The translations under genes and the position numbers were made by a program. A DNA stretch of 64,000 nt, taken from contig NZ_LR733520.1 in the NCBI RefSeq assembly GCF_902506145.1, positions 1,501,976-1,565,975 of the forward strand, given 5' to 3'. A model generated the notes under the pieces. It was not told the origin of the DNA and searched no databases. It saw only the letters and a program-made list of their open reading frames with translations. Of the stretch, positions 35,011-43,622 are shown piece by piece (the stretch's first letter is position 1; each line of letters starts with the position of its first letter). This stretch comes from Burkholderia sp. 8Y (GTDB taxonomy: Bacteria > Pseudomonadota > Gammaproteobacteria > Burkholderiales > Burkholderiaceae).

Positions 35011-37779
35011 TCACCCGCGCGAGCCGTCGATGCCGAGCCGCTTCTTCATCTGCGCCGTGAGCCGCTGGCGCGCCTTCGCGTAGCCTTCCCACGGATCGGC
35101 GGCGAGCGCCTCCATCCGCTCGCGCGCATTGCGGATCGTCCACTGATCGCCGCGCGTCGTGTCGTCGAGTTCGTCCCAGCTGATGGGCATCGACGCGCCC
35201 ATGCCCGGGCGCGCGCGCAGCGAGAACGCGCACACCGTGCTGGAGCCGCGATTGTTGCGCAGATAGTCGATGAAAATCTTGTCCTGCCGGTTCTGCATGC
35301 CCATTTTCGCGGAGAAGAACTTCGGCAGCGTCTTCGCCATGAACTGCGCGACGGCCTGCGAGAAGCCCTTCATCTCGTCCCAGCCCGCCTGCTTCGCGAG
35401 CGGCACGACGACATGCAGCCCCTTGCCGCCGCTCGTCTTGCAGAACGACGTGAGCCCGAGTTCCCCGAGCAGGTCCTTGGTGAGCTTCGCCGCTTCCACC
35501 ATGCGATCCCAGCCGACGCCTTCGCCTGGGTCGAGATCGAACACCATGCGATCCGGCTTCTCGATGTTGGACGCCACCGAGTTCCACGTATGCAGCTCGA
35601 TCGTGCCCATCTGCGCCGTGCCGACGAGCCCCTGCGCCGATTCGACCGTCAGCAGCGGCGGATGCTCCGGATCGACATCCGGATGCTGCGTAATGTGCGG
35701 AATCGCAAGCCGCGCGCTGTGCTTCTGAAAGAACAGTTCGCCGCCGATATCGTCCGGCGCGCGCACGAGCGACACCGGCCGGTCCTGCAAGTGCGGCAGC
35801 ATCCATTGCGCAATCGACGCGTAATACTCGACGACATCGATCTTTTTCAGACCGCTCGACTTGTCGATCACGCGGTCCGGATGGCTGATCTTCACGCCTT
35901 CGATTTCGGTCGCGTTCCCGCGGGACTTCGTCGCTGTTTTCGTTGCCGTCTTTGTTGCAGACTTCGCGGCCGTCTTGCGCGCTTTCGGCGTCGCCGCGGC
36001 CTTGTGTTCCTCCTCCGCCTCGACTTTTTCGGCCGATGCAGGCTCTTCCTTGACGATCTGCCGCGCCGGCTTGTCGTCGCGCAGACTGACGAACGATGCT
36101 TGTCGCACGATGCGCTCCTTGGTCCATTCCGCGAAATTGCACTCGGCCACGAGTTCGGGCTTCACCCAATGCACCGGCGTGCGGCTGCGTTCCTGCGGCT
36201 CTTTCTCGAAAGGCATGCGATCGGTCGCGCGCTTGTCGAGTTCCTTCTTGACCGCGACGAGCGTCGCGTGATCGAAGCCGCTTCCCACGCGTCCCGCGTA
36301 TTGCAGCTTGCCACGGGCGTCGTACACGCCGAGCAACAGCGCGCCGAACTGCCCGCGGCTGCCGGACGGCTCCGAGTAACCCGCCACGACGAACTCCTGT
36401 CTGCGGCGGCACTTGAGCTTGATCCACGAGTTGCTGCGCCCCGACACATAAGTCGAGTCGATCCGCTTGCCGATGATGCCTTCGAGCGCCATGTCGCATG
36501 CGCTCTTGAGCAGATCGTCGGCGCTGAAGGCGAAGTCATCGGAATAACGCAGGGCGGGATCGTCGACCGGTTCGACGATCGCCTTCAGAAGCGCGCGGCG
36601 CTGCACGAGCGGCACGTTGCGCAGGTCATAGCCGTTGAGAAACGGCAAGTCGAAGAAATACACGACGATGCCCTGCGGACGCCCGACATCGAACGCATTT
36701 TGCAGCGCCTGAAAATCCGGCAGACCACGGTCGTCGAGCACGACAGCTTCACCGTCGAGCCAGCCACTGTCGATATCGAGCTTTTCCAGCGCCTTGACCT
36801 GCTTCGGAAACTTGGCGGTCCAGTCGTTGCCGTTTCGCGTGTAGATGCGGATATCGCTCTTGCCCTTCGTCCGCTCGATGCGCGCGAGCACACGATAGCC
36901 GTCGAACTTGATCTCGTAAGACCACTCGTCGCTGGGCGGCGCGGCATCGACGAGCGTGGCGAGCTGCGGCTTCAGCAGCGCCGGAAGCTTCGCTTTCTCG
37001 GCGCCTTCGATTGCCGGATCGTGCGACAGCGCCCGCAGCGATTCGCTATTGCGCGTCGCGACGATATCCGGATGCGCGTGACCGTCCGATGCGCTGCTCG
37101 CGGGCCGAGGCGCCGTTCTTCGCGCCGCCGGCTTCGCCTTGCGCTCGTCGCGCTCGCGCAGCTCGCCGTTCTCGAGACGCGCGCCGAGCGAATCGGAGAG
37201 CACGCTGCCGGGCTTCTTCAGGAGTACGTCGTATTCGGATTCGGGTCGCGCTTCCTCGTCGCGCTCCTTGATGAGAAACCACTGTTCCTTGTCGCCGCTG
37301 CCGCGCATGTGGCTGCGCACGAGCGTCCAGCCGCCGTGCAGCTTGTCGCCGGCGAGCGTGAACTTGAGCTTGCCTTTCTCGTACTCGCGGGCGGCGTCTT
37401 CGGCGGTGCCGGTCTGCGGCGCCCACGTCCCGCGATCCCACACGATGACGCTGCCCGCGCCGTAATTGCCCTCGGGAATGTCGCCCTCGAAGGAGCCGTA
37501 GTCGATCGGATGGTCTTCGACATGCACCGCGAGCCGCTTCACCGACGGATCGAGACTCGGCCCTTTCGGCACCGCCCACGACTTGAGCGTGCCGTCGAGT
37601 TCCAGCCGGAAGTCGTAATGCAAGCGCCGCGCGTCGTGCTCCTGAATCACGAAAGAGAGCGCCTGCGCGGGCGCCTTCTTGCGGCGCGCCATCTTGCGTG
37701 CGGCGGTCTTCTCGCCCGACGGCTCCGGCGTGTCGTTGAAACGCCGCATCCGTTGATAGGTTTCGAGCTTGCCCGTCAT
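35011..37779 (-). CDS. ligD: ATP-dependent DNA ligase LigD (phosphoesterase-ligase-polymerase)
   Basis: A 922-residue multifunctional enzyme of bacterial non-homologous end joining. Residues about 35-190 are the 3'-phosphoesterase with EHDARRLHYDFRLE (His48, His54, Asp56). The ATP-dependent ligase follows, with the adenylated Lys291 in YEIKFDGYR. The C-terminal AEP-type polymerase (about 630-910) carries DLDPGEG. A Lys/Ala/Thr-rich linker of about 45 residues separates ligase and polymerase. Ku is encoded 65 bases upstream on the same strand. Together they join double-strand breaks with limited end processing. Confidence 0.95.
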   Translation of the reverse strand: MTGKLETYQRMRRFNDTPEPSGEKTAARKMARRKKAPAQALSFVIQEHDARRLHYDFRLELDGTLKSWAVPKGPSLDPSVKRLAVHVEDHPIDYGSFEGDIPEGNYGAGSVIVWDRGTWAPQTGTAEDAAREYEKGKLKFTLAGDKLHGGWTLVRSHMRGSGDKEQWFLIKERDEEARPESEYDVLLKKPGSVLSDSLGARLENGELRERDERKAKPAARRTAPRPASSASDGHAHPDIVATRNSESLRALSHDPAIEGAEKAKLPALLKPQLATLVDAAPPSDEWSYEIKFDGYRVLARIERTKGKSDIRIYTRNGNDWTAKFPKQVKALEKLDIDSGWLDGEAVVLDDRGLPDFQALQNAFDVGRPQGIVVYFFDLPFLNGYDLRNVPLVQRRALLKAIVEPVDDPALRYSDDFAFSADDLLKSACDMALEGIIGKRIDSTYVSGRSNSWIKLKCRRRQEFVVAGYSEPSGSRGQFGALLLGVYDARGKLQYAGRVGSGFDHATLVAVKKELDKRATDRMPFEKEPQERSRTPVHWVKPELVAECNFAEWTKERIVRQASFVSLRDDKPARQIVKEEPASAEKVEAEEEHKAAATPKARKTAAKSATKTATKTATKSRGNATEIEGVKISHPDRVIDKSSGLKKIDVVEYYASIAQWMLPHLQDRPVSLVRAPDDIGGELFFQKHSARLAIPHITQHPDVDPEHPPLLTVESAQGLVGTAQMGTIELHTWNSVASNIEKPDRMVFDLDPGEGVGWDRMVEAAKLTKDLLGELGLTSFCKTSGGKGLHVVVPLAKQAGWDEMKGFSQAVAQFMAKTLPKFFSAKMGMQNRQDKIFIDYLRNNRGSSTVCAFSLRARPGMGASMPISWDELDDTTRGDQWTIRNARERMEALAADPWEGYAKARQRLTAQMKKRLGIDGSRG

Positions 37780-37844
37780 CGTTGGGGATCCTTATGTCTC
37801 GTCCGATGGGCGCATCAGGAGGCATCTAGACGCATTGAGACGCA

Positions 37845-38756
37845 TCAGGCGCGCTTGCGACGCGCCGTCTTGCGCGCGGGACGTGCTGGTTCGTCGCTGG
37901 CTTCTTTGCCCGCGTCCTTGCCCGCGTCGTCGCCGGAACTGCCGCCGCGCTTTGTCGCCCCGCCTTTTTTCAGGCTGCGCTTGAGCAGTTCCGACAGGTC
38001 GAGAATGTCCGCGCTCGCCTTGGCCTCGCCGCCTTCCTCGAACTTCATCACCTCCGCGACCTTGCCTTCCTTCACCTTCTTTTCGACGAGCGCCATGATG
38101 TCGTCGCGGAAAGTATCGTGATACTTCGTCGGATCCCACGCGTCGCTCATGTCGTCGATGAGGCGCTTCGCCATGTCCAGTTCCTTCGGCGTGACGCCGG
38201 CTTTCTTGGTGTCTTCGTCGGGAAACGTGAACTGGCTGAAGTCGCGCACTTCGTCGCCCCAGCGCAGCGTGTTCAGCGCGAGCGCCGGACCGACCGGAAT
38301 CAGCGCGGCCAGATGCTGCTTGTTATGCAGGACGACGCTCGCGATGCCGACCTTGCCGGTATCCTTCAGCGCGTCGCGCAGGAGCGCATAGACCTTCTCG
38401 CCCTTGCGATCGGGCGTGAGGTAATACGGTGTATCGAGCGAGAGGAACGAGATGTCGGGGGCATCGACGAACGAGAGGATGTCGACCGTTTGCGTCGATT
38501 CCGGATTGGCCGCGCGAATCTCGGCGTCGGTCATCACGACGTACTTGCCCTTCTCGTATTCGAAGCCGCGCACGATGTTGTCGCGCGTGACGTCCTTGCC
38601 GGTGTTCTTGTTGATCTGCTTGTAACCGATGGGATCCATCGACCGTTTGTCGAGCAGATTGAAGCCGACCTTCTCCGACTGCGTGGCCGGATAGAGTTGC
38701 ACGGGCACATGGACCAGCCCGAAGCTGATCGCGCCTTTCCAGATCATATGCGGCAT
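37845..38756 (-). CDS. ku: Non-homologous end joining protein Ku
   Basis: A 303-residue bacterial Ku homologue. It begins MIWKGAISFGLVHVPVQLYPAT, the usual opening of the Ku core, and keeps the core to about residue 255. A Lys/Arg/Ala/Asp-rich tail of about 45 residues follows; such tails bind DNA and recruit LigD. Ku forms a homodimer ring on broken DNA ends. GAGGT precedes the ATG at 38756. It is the first gene of the ku-ligD unit. Confidence 0.95.
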   Translation of the reverse strand: MPHMIWKGAISFGLVHVPVQLYPATQSEKVGFNLLDKRSMDPIGYKQINKNTGKDVTRDNIVRGFEYEKGKYVVMTDAEIRAANPESTQTVDILSFVDAPDISFLSLDTPYYLTPDRKGEKVYALLRDALKDTGKVGIASVVLHNKQHLAALIPVGPALALNTLRWGDEVRDFSQFTFPDEDTKKAGVTPKELDMAKRLIDDMSDAWDPTKYHDTFRDDIMALVEKKVKEGKVAEVMKFEEGGEAKASADILDLSELLKRSLKKGGATKRGGSSGDDAGKDAGKEASDEPARPARKTARRKRA

Positions 38757-38971
38757 CGCGATTACCTCGCTGTCGGAACGGTCGATGCGTTGACTAGTGG
38801 CGTTGTTGGCGCTTTGGCGCGATGAGACGCGGCACTAGAGGCTCGCTCTTGAGTAGCAGGAAGAATGCCAACCGCGGCGGCCTTGGCGTCGAGGCGGACT
38901 GGCGGTTGTGAGCGATAAAGACCGTTAGTTGCTTCTGTGGAACGCCGCATCGGAAGGCGGCAAAGGACGAA

Positions 38972-39526
38972 CTACTTTCGGCTCGCCGTGATGGCCAGTT
39001 GAGTGCCGTCATCGAGCGTGACGGTCTTCTTCGATCCGGTGGACGTCGGCATCGTGAAACGCACGATCTGACTCACGCGGGAATCGACGGGACACTGCAA
39101 CGCCTTGCCCCCCACCGTCACCTTGCTGGTGCCCTTCGGCGCATAGCCGCGAAAACTGAGTTGCACGTTAGCCGAGCCGTTGTCGGCGACAACGGGCGCA
39201 AAGCGGATCTGCACTTGCCGCACCGCCGCCCCGTCGGCGCTGCGCGGAATCGACGAAAGCTGCGGGCAACCGTCCGGCACGGCCTGCGCGCCCTTCGGCG
39301 CGGCGGCTTGCCAGGTGAAGTCGTCGCTTTCGCCGGAGCGGATCGTGCGCGTCTCCTGTTCGTTGCCGAAGGCCTTCGACGTCATCTTGATCGTGTATTT
39401 GATGGGGCCGTCGTTCGGCGCTTCGGACAGCACCCGGGTGCCGGGCGTCGCGTGAGCCGTTGCCAGCGCGCCGGATGCAAACACGGCCGCAATCGTGCCT
39501 CGCACTGCGTTCGAACGTCGATTCAT
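38972..39526 (-). CDS. Exported conserved hypothetical protein, possibly DUF6013
   Basis: A 184-residue protein with a signal peptide (about residues 1-26, ending AHA). The mature part begins with GTRVLSEAPNDGPIKYTIKM and is predicted beta-rich, with two cysteines that could form a disulfide. I associate this pattern with a Burkholderiaceae family (DUF6013), but that is from memory. CAGGAGATG precedes the ATG. It is monocistronic; about 200 bases of non-coding DNA lie on its 3' side before ku. Confidence 0.6.
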   Translation of the reverse strand: MNRRSNAVRGTIAAVFASGALATAHATPGTRVLSEAPNDGPIKYTIKMTSKAFGNEQETRTIRSGESDDFTWQAAAPKGAQAVPDGCPQLSSIPRSADGAAVRQVQIRFAPVVADNGSANVQLSFRGYAPKGTSKVTVGGKALQCPVDSRVSQIVRFTMPTSTGSKKTVTLDDGTQLAITASRK

Positions 39527-39674
39527 CCGGCATCTCCTGAATAAGCGCGAGGGAAATCCGGCGCGGCGGGCGCCGGATCGGCTGAAGGCGGAGTCAGTCT
39601 AGCGCCGAGCACGCGCGGGCTTCTTCAGGGAAAACCCGATCCCGCGCACTCGCGAAAAAGTGCGCGGAAGCGTT

Positions 39675-40691
39675 TCAGAAACCCGTCAGCACGAGCTTGC
39701 CGATCGCGCGCCCTTCTTCCAGAAGGCGATGCGCCTCTCGAAGATTGGCGGCGTCGATCTTTCCGAGGTTCTTGCCGAGCGTCGTGCGGATGGTTCCTGC
39801 GTCGATCAGCCGCGCCACTTCGGACAACAGCTTGTGTTGCTCGATCATGTCGGGCGTCTGGAACATCGCGCGCGTAAACATGAATTCCCAGTGAAACGCC
39901 GCGCTTTTCGCCTTCAGCAACTCGACGGGAAGCGGCTTTGCATTCTCGACGATCGTGCAGATGCTGCCCTGCGGCTTCACGACTTCCGCCGCAGCCGCGA
40001 AATGCTTGTCGGTGTCGTTGAAGATGAGCACGTAGTCGACTTGCGGCACGCCCGCGTGCTTCAGTTGCGCCGGGATGTCCCCGAAGTGATCGACGATGCG
40101 ATCCGCGCCCAGTTCCATCGCCCATTTCGCAGATTCCGGCCGCGACGCGGTCGCGATAACGTCGAGCTTCGCCACTTGCTTCGCGAGTTGAATGCCGATG
40201 GAGCCGACCCCGCCCGCGCCGCCGATGATGAGCACCGTCTTGCCCGCGTCCTTCCCTTCGGCCGACACTTTCAGGCGGTCGAACAACGCTTCCCATGCCG
40301 TGATGGTCGTGAGCGGGAGCGCGGCGGCGTGCGTGAAGTCGAGCGACTTCGGCTTCGCGCCGACGATGCGCTCGTCGATCAGATGAAACTCGCTGTTCGC
40401 GCCTTGCCGCGTGATGTCGCCGGCGTAATAGACCGCATCGCCCACCTTGAAGAGCGAGACGTCGGGGCCGATCGCTTGGACCACGCCCGCCGCGTCCCAG
40501 CCGAGCACGCGCGGCGTGTCTTCGATCTTGTCCTTCGGCGCACGCACTTTGGTGTCGACCGGATTCACCGCGATGGCCTCGATTCTCACGAGCAAATCGC
40601 GACCGGTCGGCGTGGGTTTATCGAGTTCGATATCGACGAGCGATTCGGGATTGGAGATCGGCAAATAGCGAGTCAAACCGATGGCTTTCAT
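39675..40691 (-). CDS. Zinc-type alcohol dehydrogenase-like quinone reductase (MDR superfamily)
   Basis: A 338-residue medium-chain dehydrogenase/reductase. The N-terminal catalytic domain has VNPVDTKVR and LGWDAAGVV, and the Rossmann domain has IIGGAGGVGSIGIQLAKQ. It lacks the cysteine cluster of structural zinc and fits the quinone oxidoreductase/zeta-crystallin branch that uses NADPH. AAAGGA precedes the ATG. It diverges from a LysR-type regulator, which is its likely controller; this pair is common in proteobacteria. Confidence 0.87.
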   Translation of the reverse strand: MKAIGLTRYLPISNPESLVDIELDKPTPTGRDLLVRIEAIAVNPVDTKVRAPKDKIEDTPRVLGWDAAGVVQAIGPDVSLFKVGDAVYYAGDITRQGANSEFHLIDERIVGAKPKSLDFTHAAALPLTTITAWEALFDRLKVSAEGKDAGKTVLIIGGAGGVGSIGIQLAKQVAKLDVIATASRPESAKWAMELGADRIVDHFGDIPAQLKHAGVPQVDYVLIFNDTDKHFAAAAEVVKPQGSICTIVENAKPLPVELLKAKSAAFHWEFMFTRAMFQTPDMIEQHKLLSEVARLIDAGTIRTTLGKNLGKIDAANLREAHRLLEEGRAIGKLVLTGF

Positions 40692-40811
40692 GATGTGTCC
40701 TTTTTTCGAGGTGGATTGAATTCTTCATGCAACCGTCAGCGGATGTTAGCCCGCGCGACGCTTTGGGAAAACCGCGATAATGCATAAAACATTTTTTGGC
40801 GAATCCATCGA

Positions 40812-41768
40812 ATGGCAAGCGATGCATGGCTTGAAGGACACGCGCGAGACCGGCTCGATCTGCTCGACGTGAGCCTTTTCATGCGGGCGGCGGCGCTGGC
40901 GAATCTGTCGTCGGCGGCGCGGGAGTTCGGTTTGTCGCCGGCCGTGGCGAGCGCGCGCATCGCGGGTCTCGAGCCCATGCTGGGCGCGCGGCTGCTGCAC
41001 CGGACGACGCGGCGCGTGAGCGTCACGCAGGAAGGCGAGATTTTCGCGGCGCACGCGCGCGGGTTGCTGGACGCCGCCGAAGCAGCGCGCGCGTCGGTCG
41101 GCCGGGCGCTCGCGCAACCGCACGGACGGCTGCGCGTGACGATGCCCTCATCGCTCGGCCGTCAGCACATCTCGCCGCTGATTCCGGCTTTCCTGCGGCA
41201 GTACCCTGGCGTGACCATCGACTTGCGCATGACGGATCAGATCGTCGATCTGGTCGATGAAGGAATCGACCTGGCGATACGCATCGGCGCGCTCAAGGAT
41301 TCGACGCTCGTCGCGCGCAAGCTCGCAAGCAACCGGCGCGTGCTGTGCGCGTCGCCGGCTTATCTCGAGAAACACGGCATGCCGCGGCATCCCGCCGATC
41401 TGGCGCTGCATGAATGCGTGATCCTCGCGGATCAGCGCGACTGGAGTTTTGTCACGCCGACGGGCGTGATCGACGTGCGCGTGTCCGGCCGGCTCGTGAC
41501 AGACAACGGCGAAGTGATCCGCGATGCGCTCGCGGCAGGCATCGGCATCGGTTTGAAGTCGACGTGGAGCGTCGCGCCGTTGCTTGCGAGCGGGGAACTC
41601 GTGACTGTGCTGGATGATTATCCGATCGCGCAGACGGTCGCGATCTGGGCGGTGTATCCGAGTCGCGCTTTTGTACCGCCTAAGACGGTGGGGTTTATCG
41701 AGTTTCTCGCGGGGCGGTTCGGGGAGCCGCCGTATTGGGATGTTGAGCCGGCGGGGGTGATGCGGTAG
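40812..41768 (+). CDS. LysR-family transcriptional regulator
   Basis: A 318-residue LysR regulator with the DNA-binding helix-turn-helix near residues 32-55 (LSSAAREFGLSPAVASARI) and the RRVSVT wing. The effector domain has the CrgA/AaeR-like pattern with VTMPSSLGRQH. It is divergent from the MDR reductase. The shared 120-base region contains AATGCATAAAACATT at 40779-40793, an interrupted dyad of the T-N11-A kind that LysR proteins bind. The non-coding microsatellite island begins at its stop codon. Confidence 0.87.
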   Translation: MASDAWLEGHARDRLDLLDVSLFMRAAALANLSSAAREFGLSPAVASARIAGLEPMLGARLLHRTTRRVSVTQEGEIFAAHARGLLDAAEAARASVGRALAQPHGRLRVTMPSSLGRQHISPLIPAFLRQYPGVTIDLRMTDQIVDLVDEGIDLAIRIGALKDSTLVARKLASNRRVLCASPAYLEKHGMPRHPADLALHECVILADQRDWSFVTPTGVIDVRVSGRLVTDNGEVIRDALAAGIGIGLKSTWSVAPLLASGELVTVLDDYPIAQTVAIWAVYPSRAFVPPKTVGFIEFLAGRFGEPPYWDVEPAGVMR

Positions 41769-41891
41769 AGCGGGTGGTGTTTTGTATGGTGTATGCCAAC
41801 GGGGCGCTGGCTATGGGGGCTGCATTCTGCGCTCTGCATGCGTGCGCTTTCTTTTGATCGCGCAGCGCGTCCTGCCGGATCCGCATCGAGG

Positions 41892-41968
41892 CGTTTGGCG
41901 TTTGGCGTTTGGCGTTTGGCGTTTGGCGTTTGGCGTTTGGCGTTTGGCGTTTGGCGTTTGGCGTTAGG
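41892..41968. repeat. Heptanucleotide tandem repeat, (CGTTTGG)x10 plus one variant copy
   Basis: Ten perfect CGTTTGG units run from 41892 to 41961, and a variant CGTTAGG follows to 41968. The unit length is not a multiple of three and the region is non-coding, so copy number is free to vary. Confidence 0.95.
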
Positions 41969-42019
41969 AATTGCGGCATTGCGGCATTTGTGGCATTCCG
42001 GCATCCGCATCAGCATCAG

Positions 42020-42068
42020 CATTCGGCATTCGGCATTCGGCATTCGGCATTCGGCATTCGGCATTCGG
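42020..42068. repeat. Heptanucleotide tandem repeat, (CATTCGG)x7
   Basis: Seven perfect copies of CATTCGG, equivalent to CGGCATT in another phase. CGGCATT is the arm of the palindrome in the array at 190-1223. Degenerate GGCATT words lie on its left side (41971-42019). Confidence 0.95.
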
Positions 42069-42112
42069 CAGTCAGTATCGAAAGTCGGCATCGCCATCGC
42101 CATCGGCTTCGC

Positions 42113-42208
42113 CATCGGCATCGGCATCGGCATCGGCATCGGCATCGGCATCGGCATCGGCATCGGCATCGGCATCGGCATCGGCATCGGCATCGGCATC
42201 GGCATCGG
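42113..42208. repeat. Hexanucleotide tandem repeat, (CATCGG)x16
   Basis: Sixteen perfect copies of CATCGG (96 bases), preceded by imperfect CATCGC units from about 42089. It differs from the heptanucleotide array on its left by the loss of one T per unit. Confidence 0.95.
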
Positions 42209-42302
42209 CATTCTGCATTCGGCATGCGGCGTTCGCGTCTCGCGTTGCGCGTTGAGTGCAAAATACCAATGAGTCGCGACCGATAGAATCTGAATGTTGG
42301 AC

Positions 42303-42333
42303 GCGGCATGCCGCGCGGGGCATGCAAAATGCC
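42303..42333. repeat. Dispersed motif, full copy beside a perfect palindrome
   Basis: GCGGCATGCCGC (42303-42314) is a perfect palindrome. GGCATGCAAAATGCC follows at 42319-42333, the most complete single copy of the motif. It lies to the right of the hexanucleotide repeat. Confidence 0.6.
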
Positions 42334-42640
42334 AAGTACTACTGCAAGTCCTCGTGGAGGGGCGTTGTTCGGCCTTGTCTTGCGTGCTCGGCGTTTGGCG
42401 TCCGGGTCACGGTCCGCTCTGAGCGTGTGCGTGCTGGGTCCGCGTGCGGATGCGGGCGCGGGCGTGGCCTAAGGGCCCAGGGCGCGAAACCGCTCAATTC
42501 GCCATTCTGTTCGGCGAGCGATTCACCAGCGCCATCAGTTGAGATTTCTTAACCGGCCTCGGCACACAAGATTTCGGACAGGTCCGCGAAATCCTACAAA
42601 CCGCCCACCTCAAGCAACGCAACCGCCGACCAAAAATATT

Positions 42641-42676
42641 CGCATGCAATACACCCCGCGCCGCATGCAAAACGCC
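42641..42676 (+). repeat. Dispersed motif, direct pair upstream of serB
   Basis: CGCATGCAATAC (42641-42652) and CGCATGCAAAACGCC (42662-42676) are direct copies 21 bases apart, about 80-115 bases upstream of serB. Confidence 0.55.
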
Positions 42677-42757
42677 AAACCAGTCCGCGCGCCCCTCTGA
42701 TCAACCCCGCCCCGTACAATATCCGCTTCCCGCGCCATGGTCCGACAGAACTCTTCG

Positions 42758-43597
42758 ATGAACCTCGTCATTCAAAGCCCCGCCCCAATCGCCGATTCGC
42801 ATTTGAAGCCGCTCGCCGCCCTCGCCCGCTCGCGCGAGACCGCGCGCATCGACGACACGCTCTTGCGCCTTGTCGATGCCGATCCGCTGCAGCGTCCCGA
42901 TATCGACGCCTACTGCGGCGTGCATGCGTTGGACTACGCCTATGTCGAGCCGCAAGCGCGGCTCTCCGACTTCGGCCTCGTCGCGATGGACATGGACTCG
43001 ACGCTCATCACGATCGAATGCATCGACGAGATCGCGGACTATTGCGGGCTGAAAGCGGAAGTGTCCGCGATCACGGAAGCGTCGATGCGCGGCGAAATCA
43101 AGGACTTCAACGAAAGTCTCACACGCCGCGTCGCGCTGCTGAAGGGCCTCGATGCGACGGCCCTCGAACGCGTCTACGAAGATCGGCTGCGGCTGTCGCC
43201 GGGCGCGGAACGCATGCTCGAAGGCGCGCGCGCGGCGGGCCTCAAGACACTGCTCGTATCCGGCGGATTCACGTTCTTCACCGAGCGCCTGAAAACGCGC
43301 CTCGGTCTCGACTATACCCGGGCAAATACGCTCGAAATCATCGACGGCAAGCTGACCGGCAAGGTCATCGGCGAGATCGTGAATGCGGACGTGAAGGCCG
43401 GCACGCTCCTCGAAACGTGCAAAGACATTGACATTGATCCGAAGCGCGCGATCGCGATGGGCGACGGCTCCAACGATCTCAAGATGATGGCCGAAGCCGG
43501 CCTGTCGGTCGCGTTTCGCGCGAAGCCCGTCGTGCGTGAGTCGGCGAGCGTCGCGTTCAACTTCGTCGGGTTGGACGGACTGCTTCGCCTCTTCTGA
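42758..43597 (+). CDS. serB: Phosphoserine phosphatase
   Basis: A 279-residue HAD-superfamily phosphatase that catalyses the last step of serine synthesis. The nucleophile and acid are Asp78 and Asp80 in AMDMDSTL. Motif II is in LLVSGGF, and motif III is GDGSNDLKM. An N-terminal ACT-like region of about 70 residues precedes the catalytic domain. The start at 42758 (MNLVIQSP) agrees with relatives I recall; an ATG at 42737 is also in frame, and neither has a clear ribosome site. It converges on metC with 25 bases between. Confidence 0.93.
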   Translation: MNLVIQSPAPIADSHLKPLAALARSRETARIDDTLLRLVDADPLQRPDIDAYCGVHALDYAYVEPQARLSDFGLVAMDMDSTLITIECIDEIADYCGLKAEVSAITEASMRGEIKDFNESLTRRVALLKGLDATALERVYEDRLRLSPGAERMLEGARAAGLKTLLVSGGFTFFTERLKTRLGLDYTRANTLEIIDGKLTGKVIGEIVNADVKAGTLLETCKDIDIDPKRAIAMGDGSNDLKMMAEAGLSVAFRAKPVVRESASVAFNFVGLDGLLRLF

Positions 43598-43622
43598 ACG
43601 AGGCGAGCGCACGTCCGTCACG

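Larger units (their letters stand above)
41769..42757. other. Non-coding island with microsatellites and dispersed motifs
   Basis: Almost one kilobase between the LysR gene and serB. It contains three short tandem repeats (described separately) and four copies of the dispersed GCATGCAAAA-type motif. A short minus-strand segment at 42494-42565 reads RPVKKSQLMALVNRS and ends in a stop. That resembles the tail of a receiver domain and may be a relic. Long frames through the repeats exist on both strands but are artefacts of periodicity. TACAAT at 42715-42720 could be the -10 box of serB. Confidence 0.6.

Noticed and set aside
34981..38121. 1046-residue plus-strand frame opposite ku and ligD
   Set aside because: It is the antisense of two firmly identified genes; long antisense frames are expected in GC-rich DNA, and the protein has no recognisable domain.
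41618..42211. Minus-strand protein of Met-Pro and PNAKRQT repeats
   Set aside because: It is only the translation of six- and seven-base microsatellites through non-coding DNA; the same region is open in other frames.
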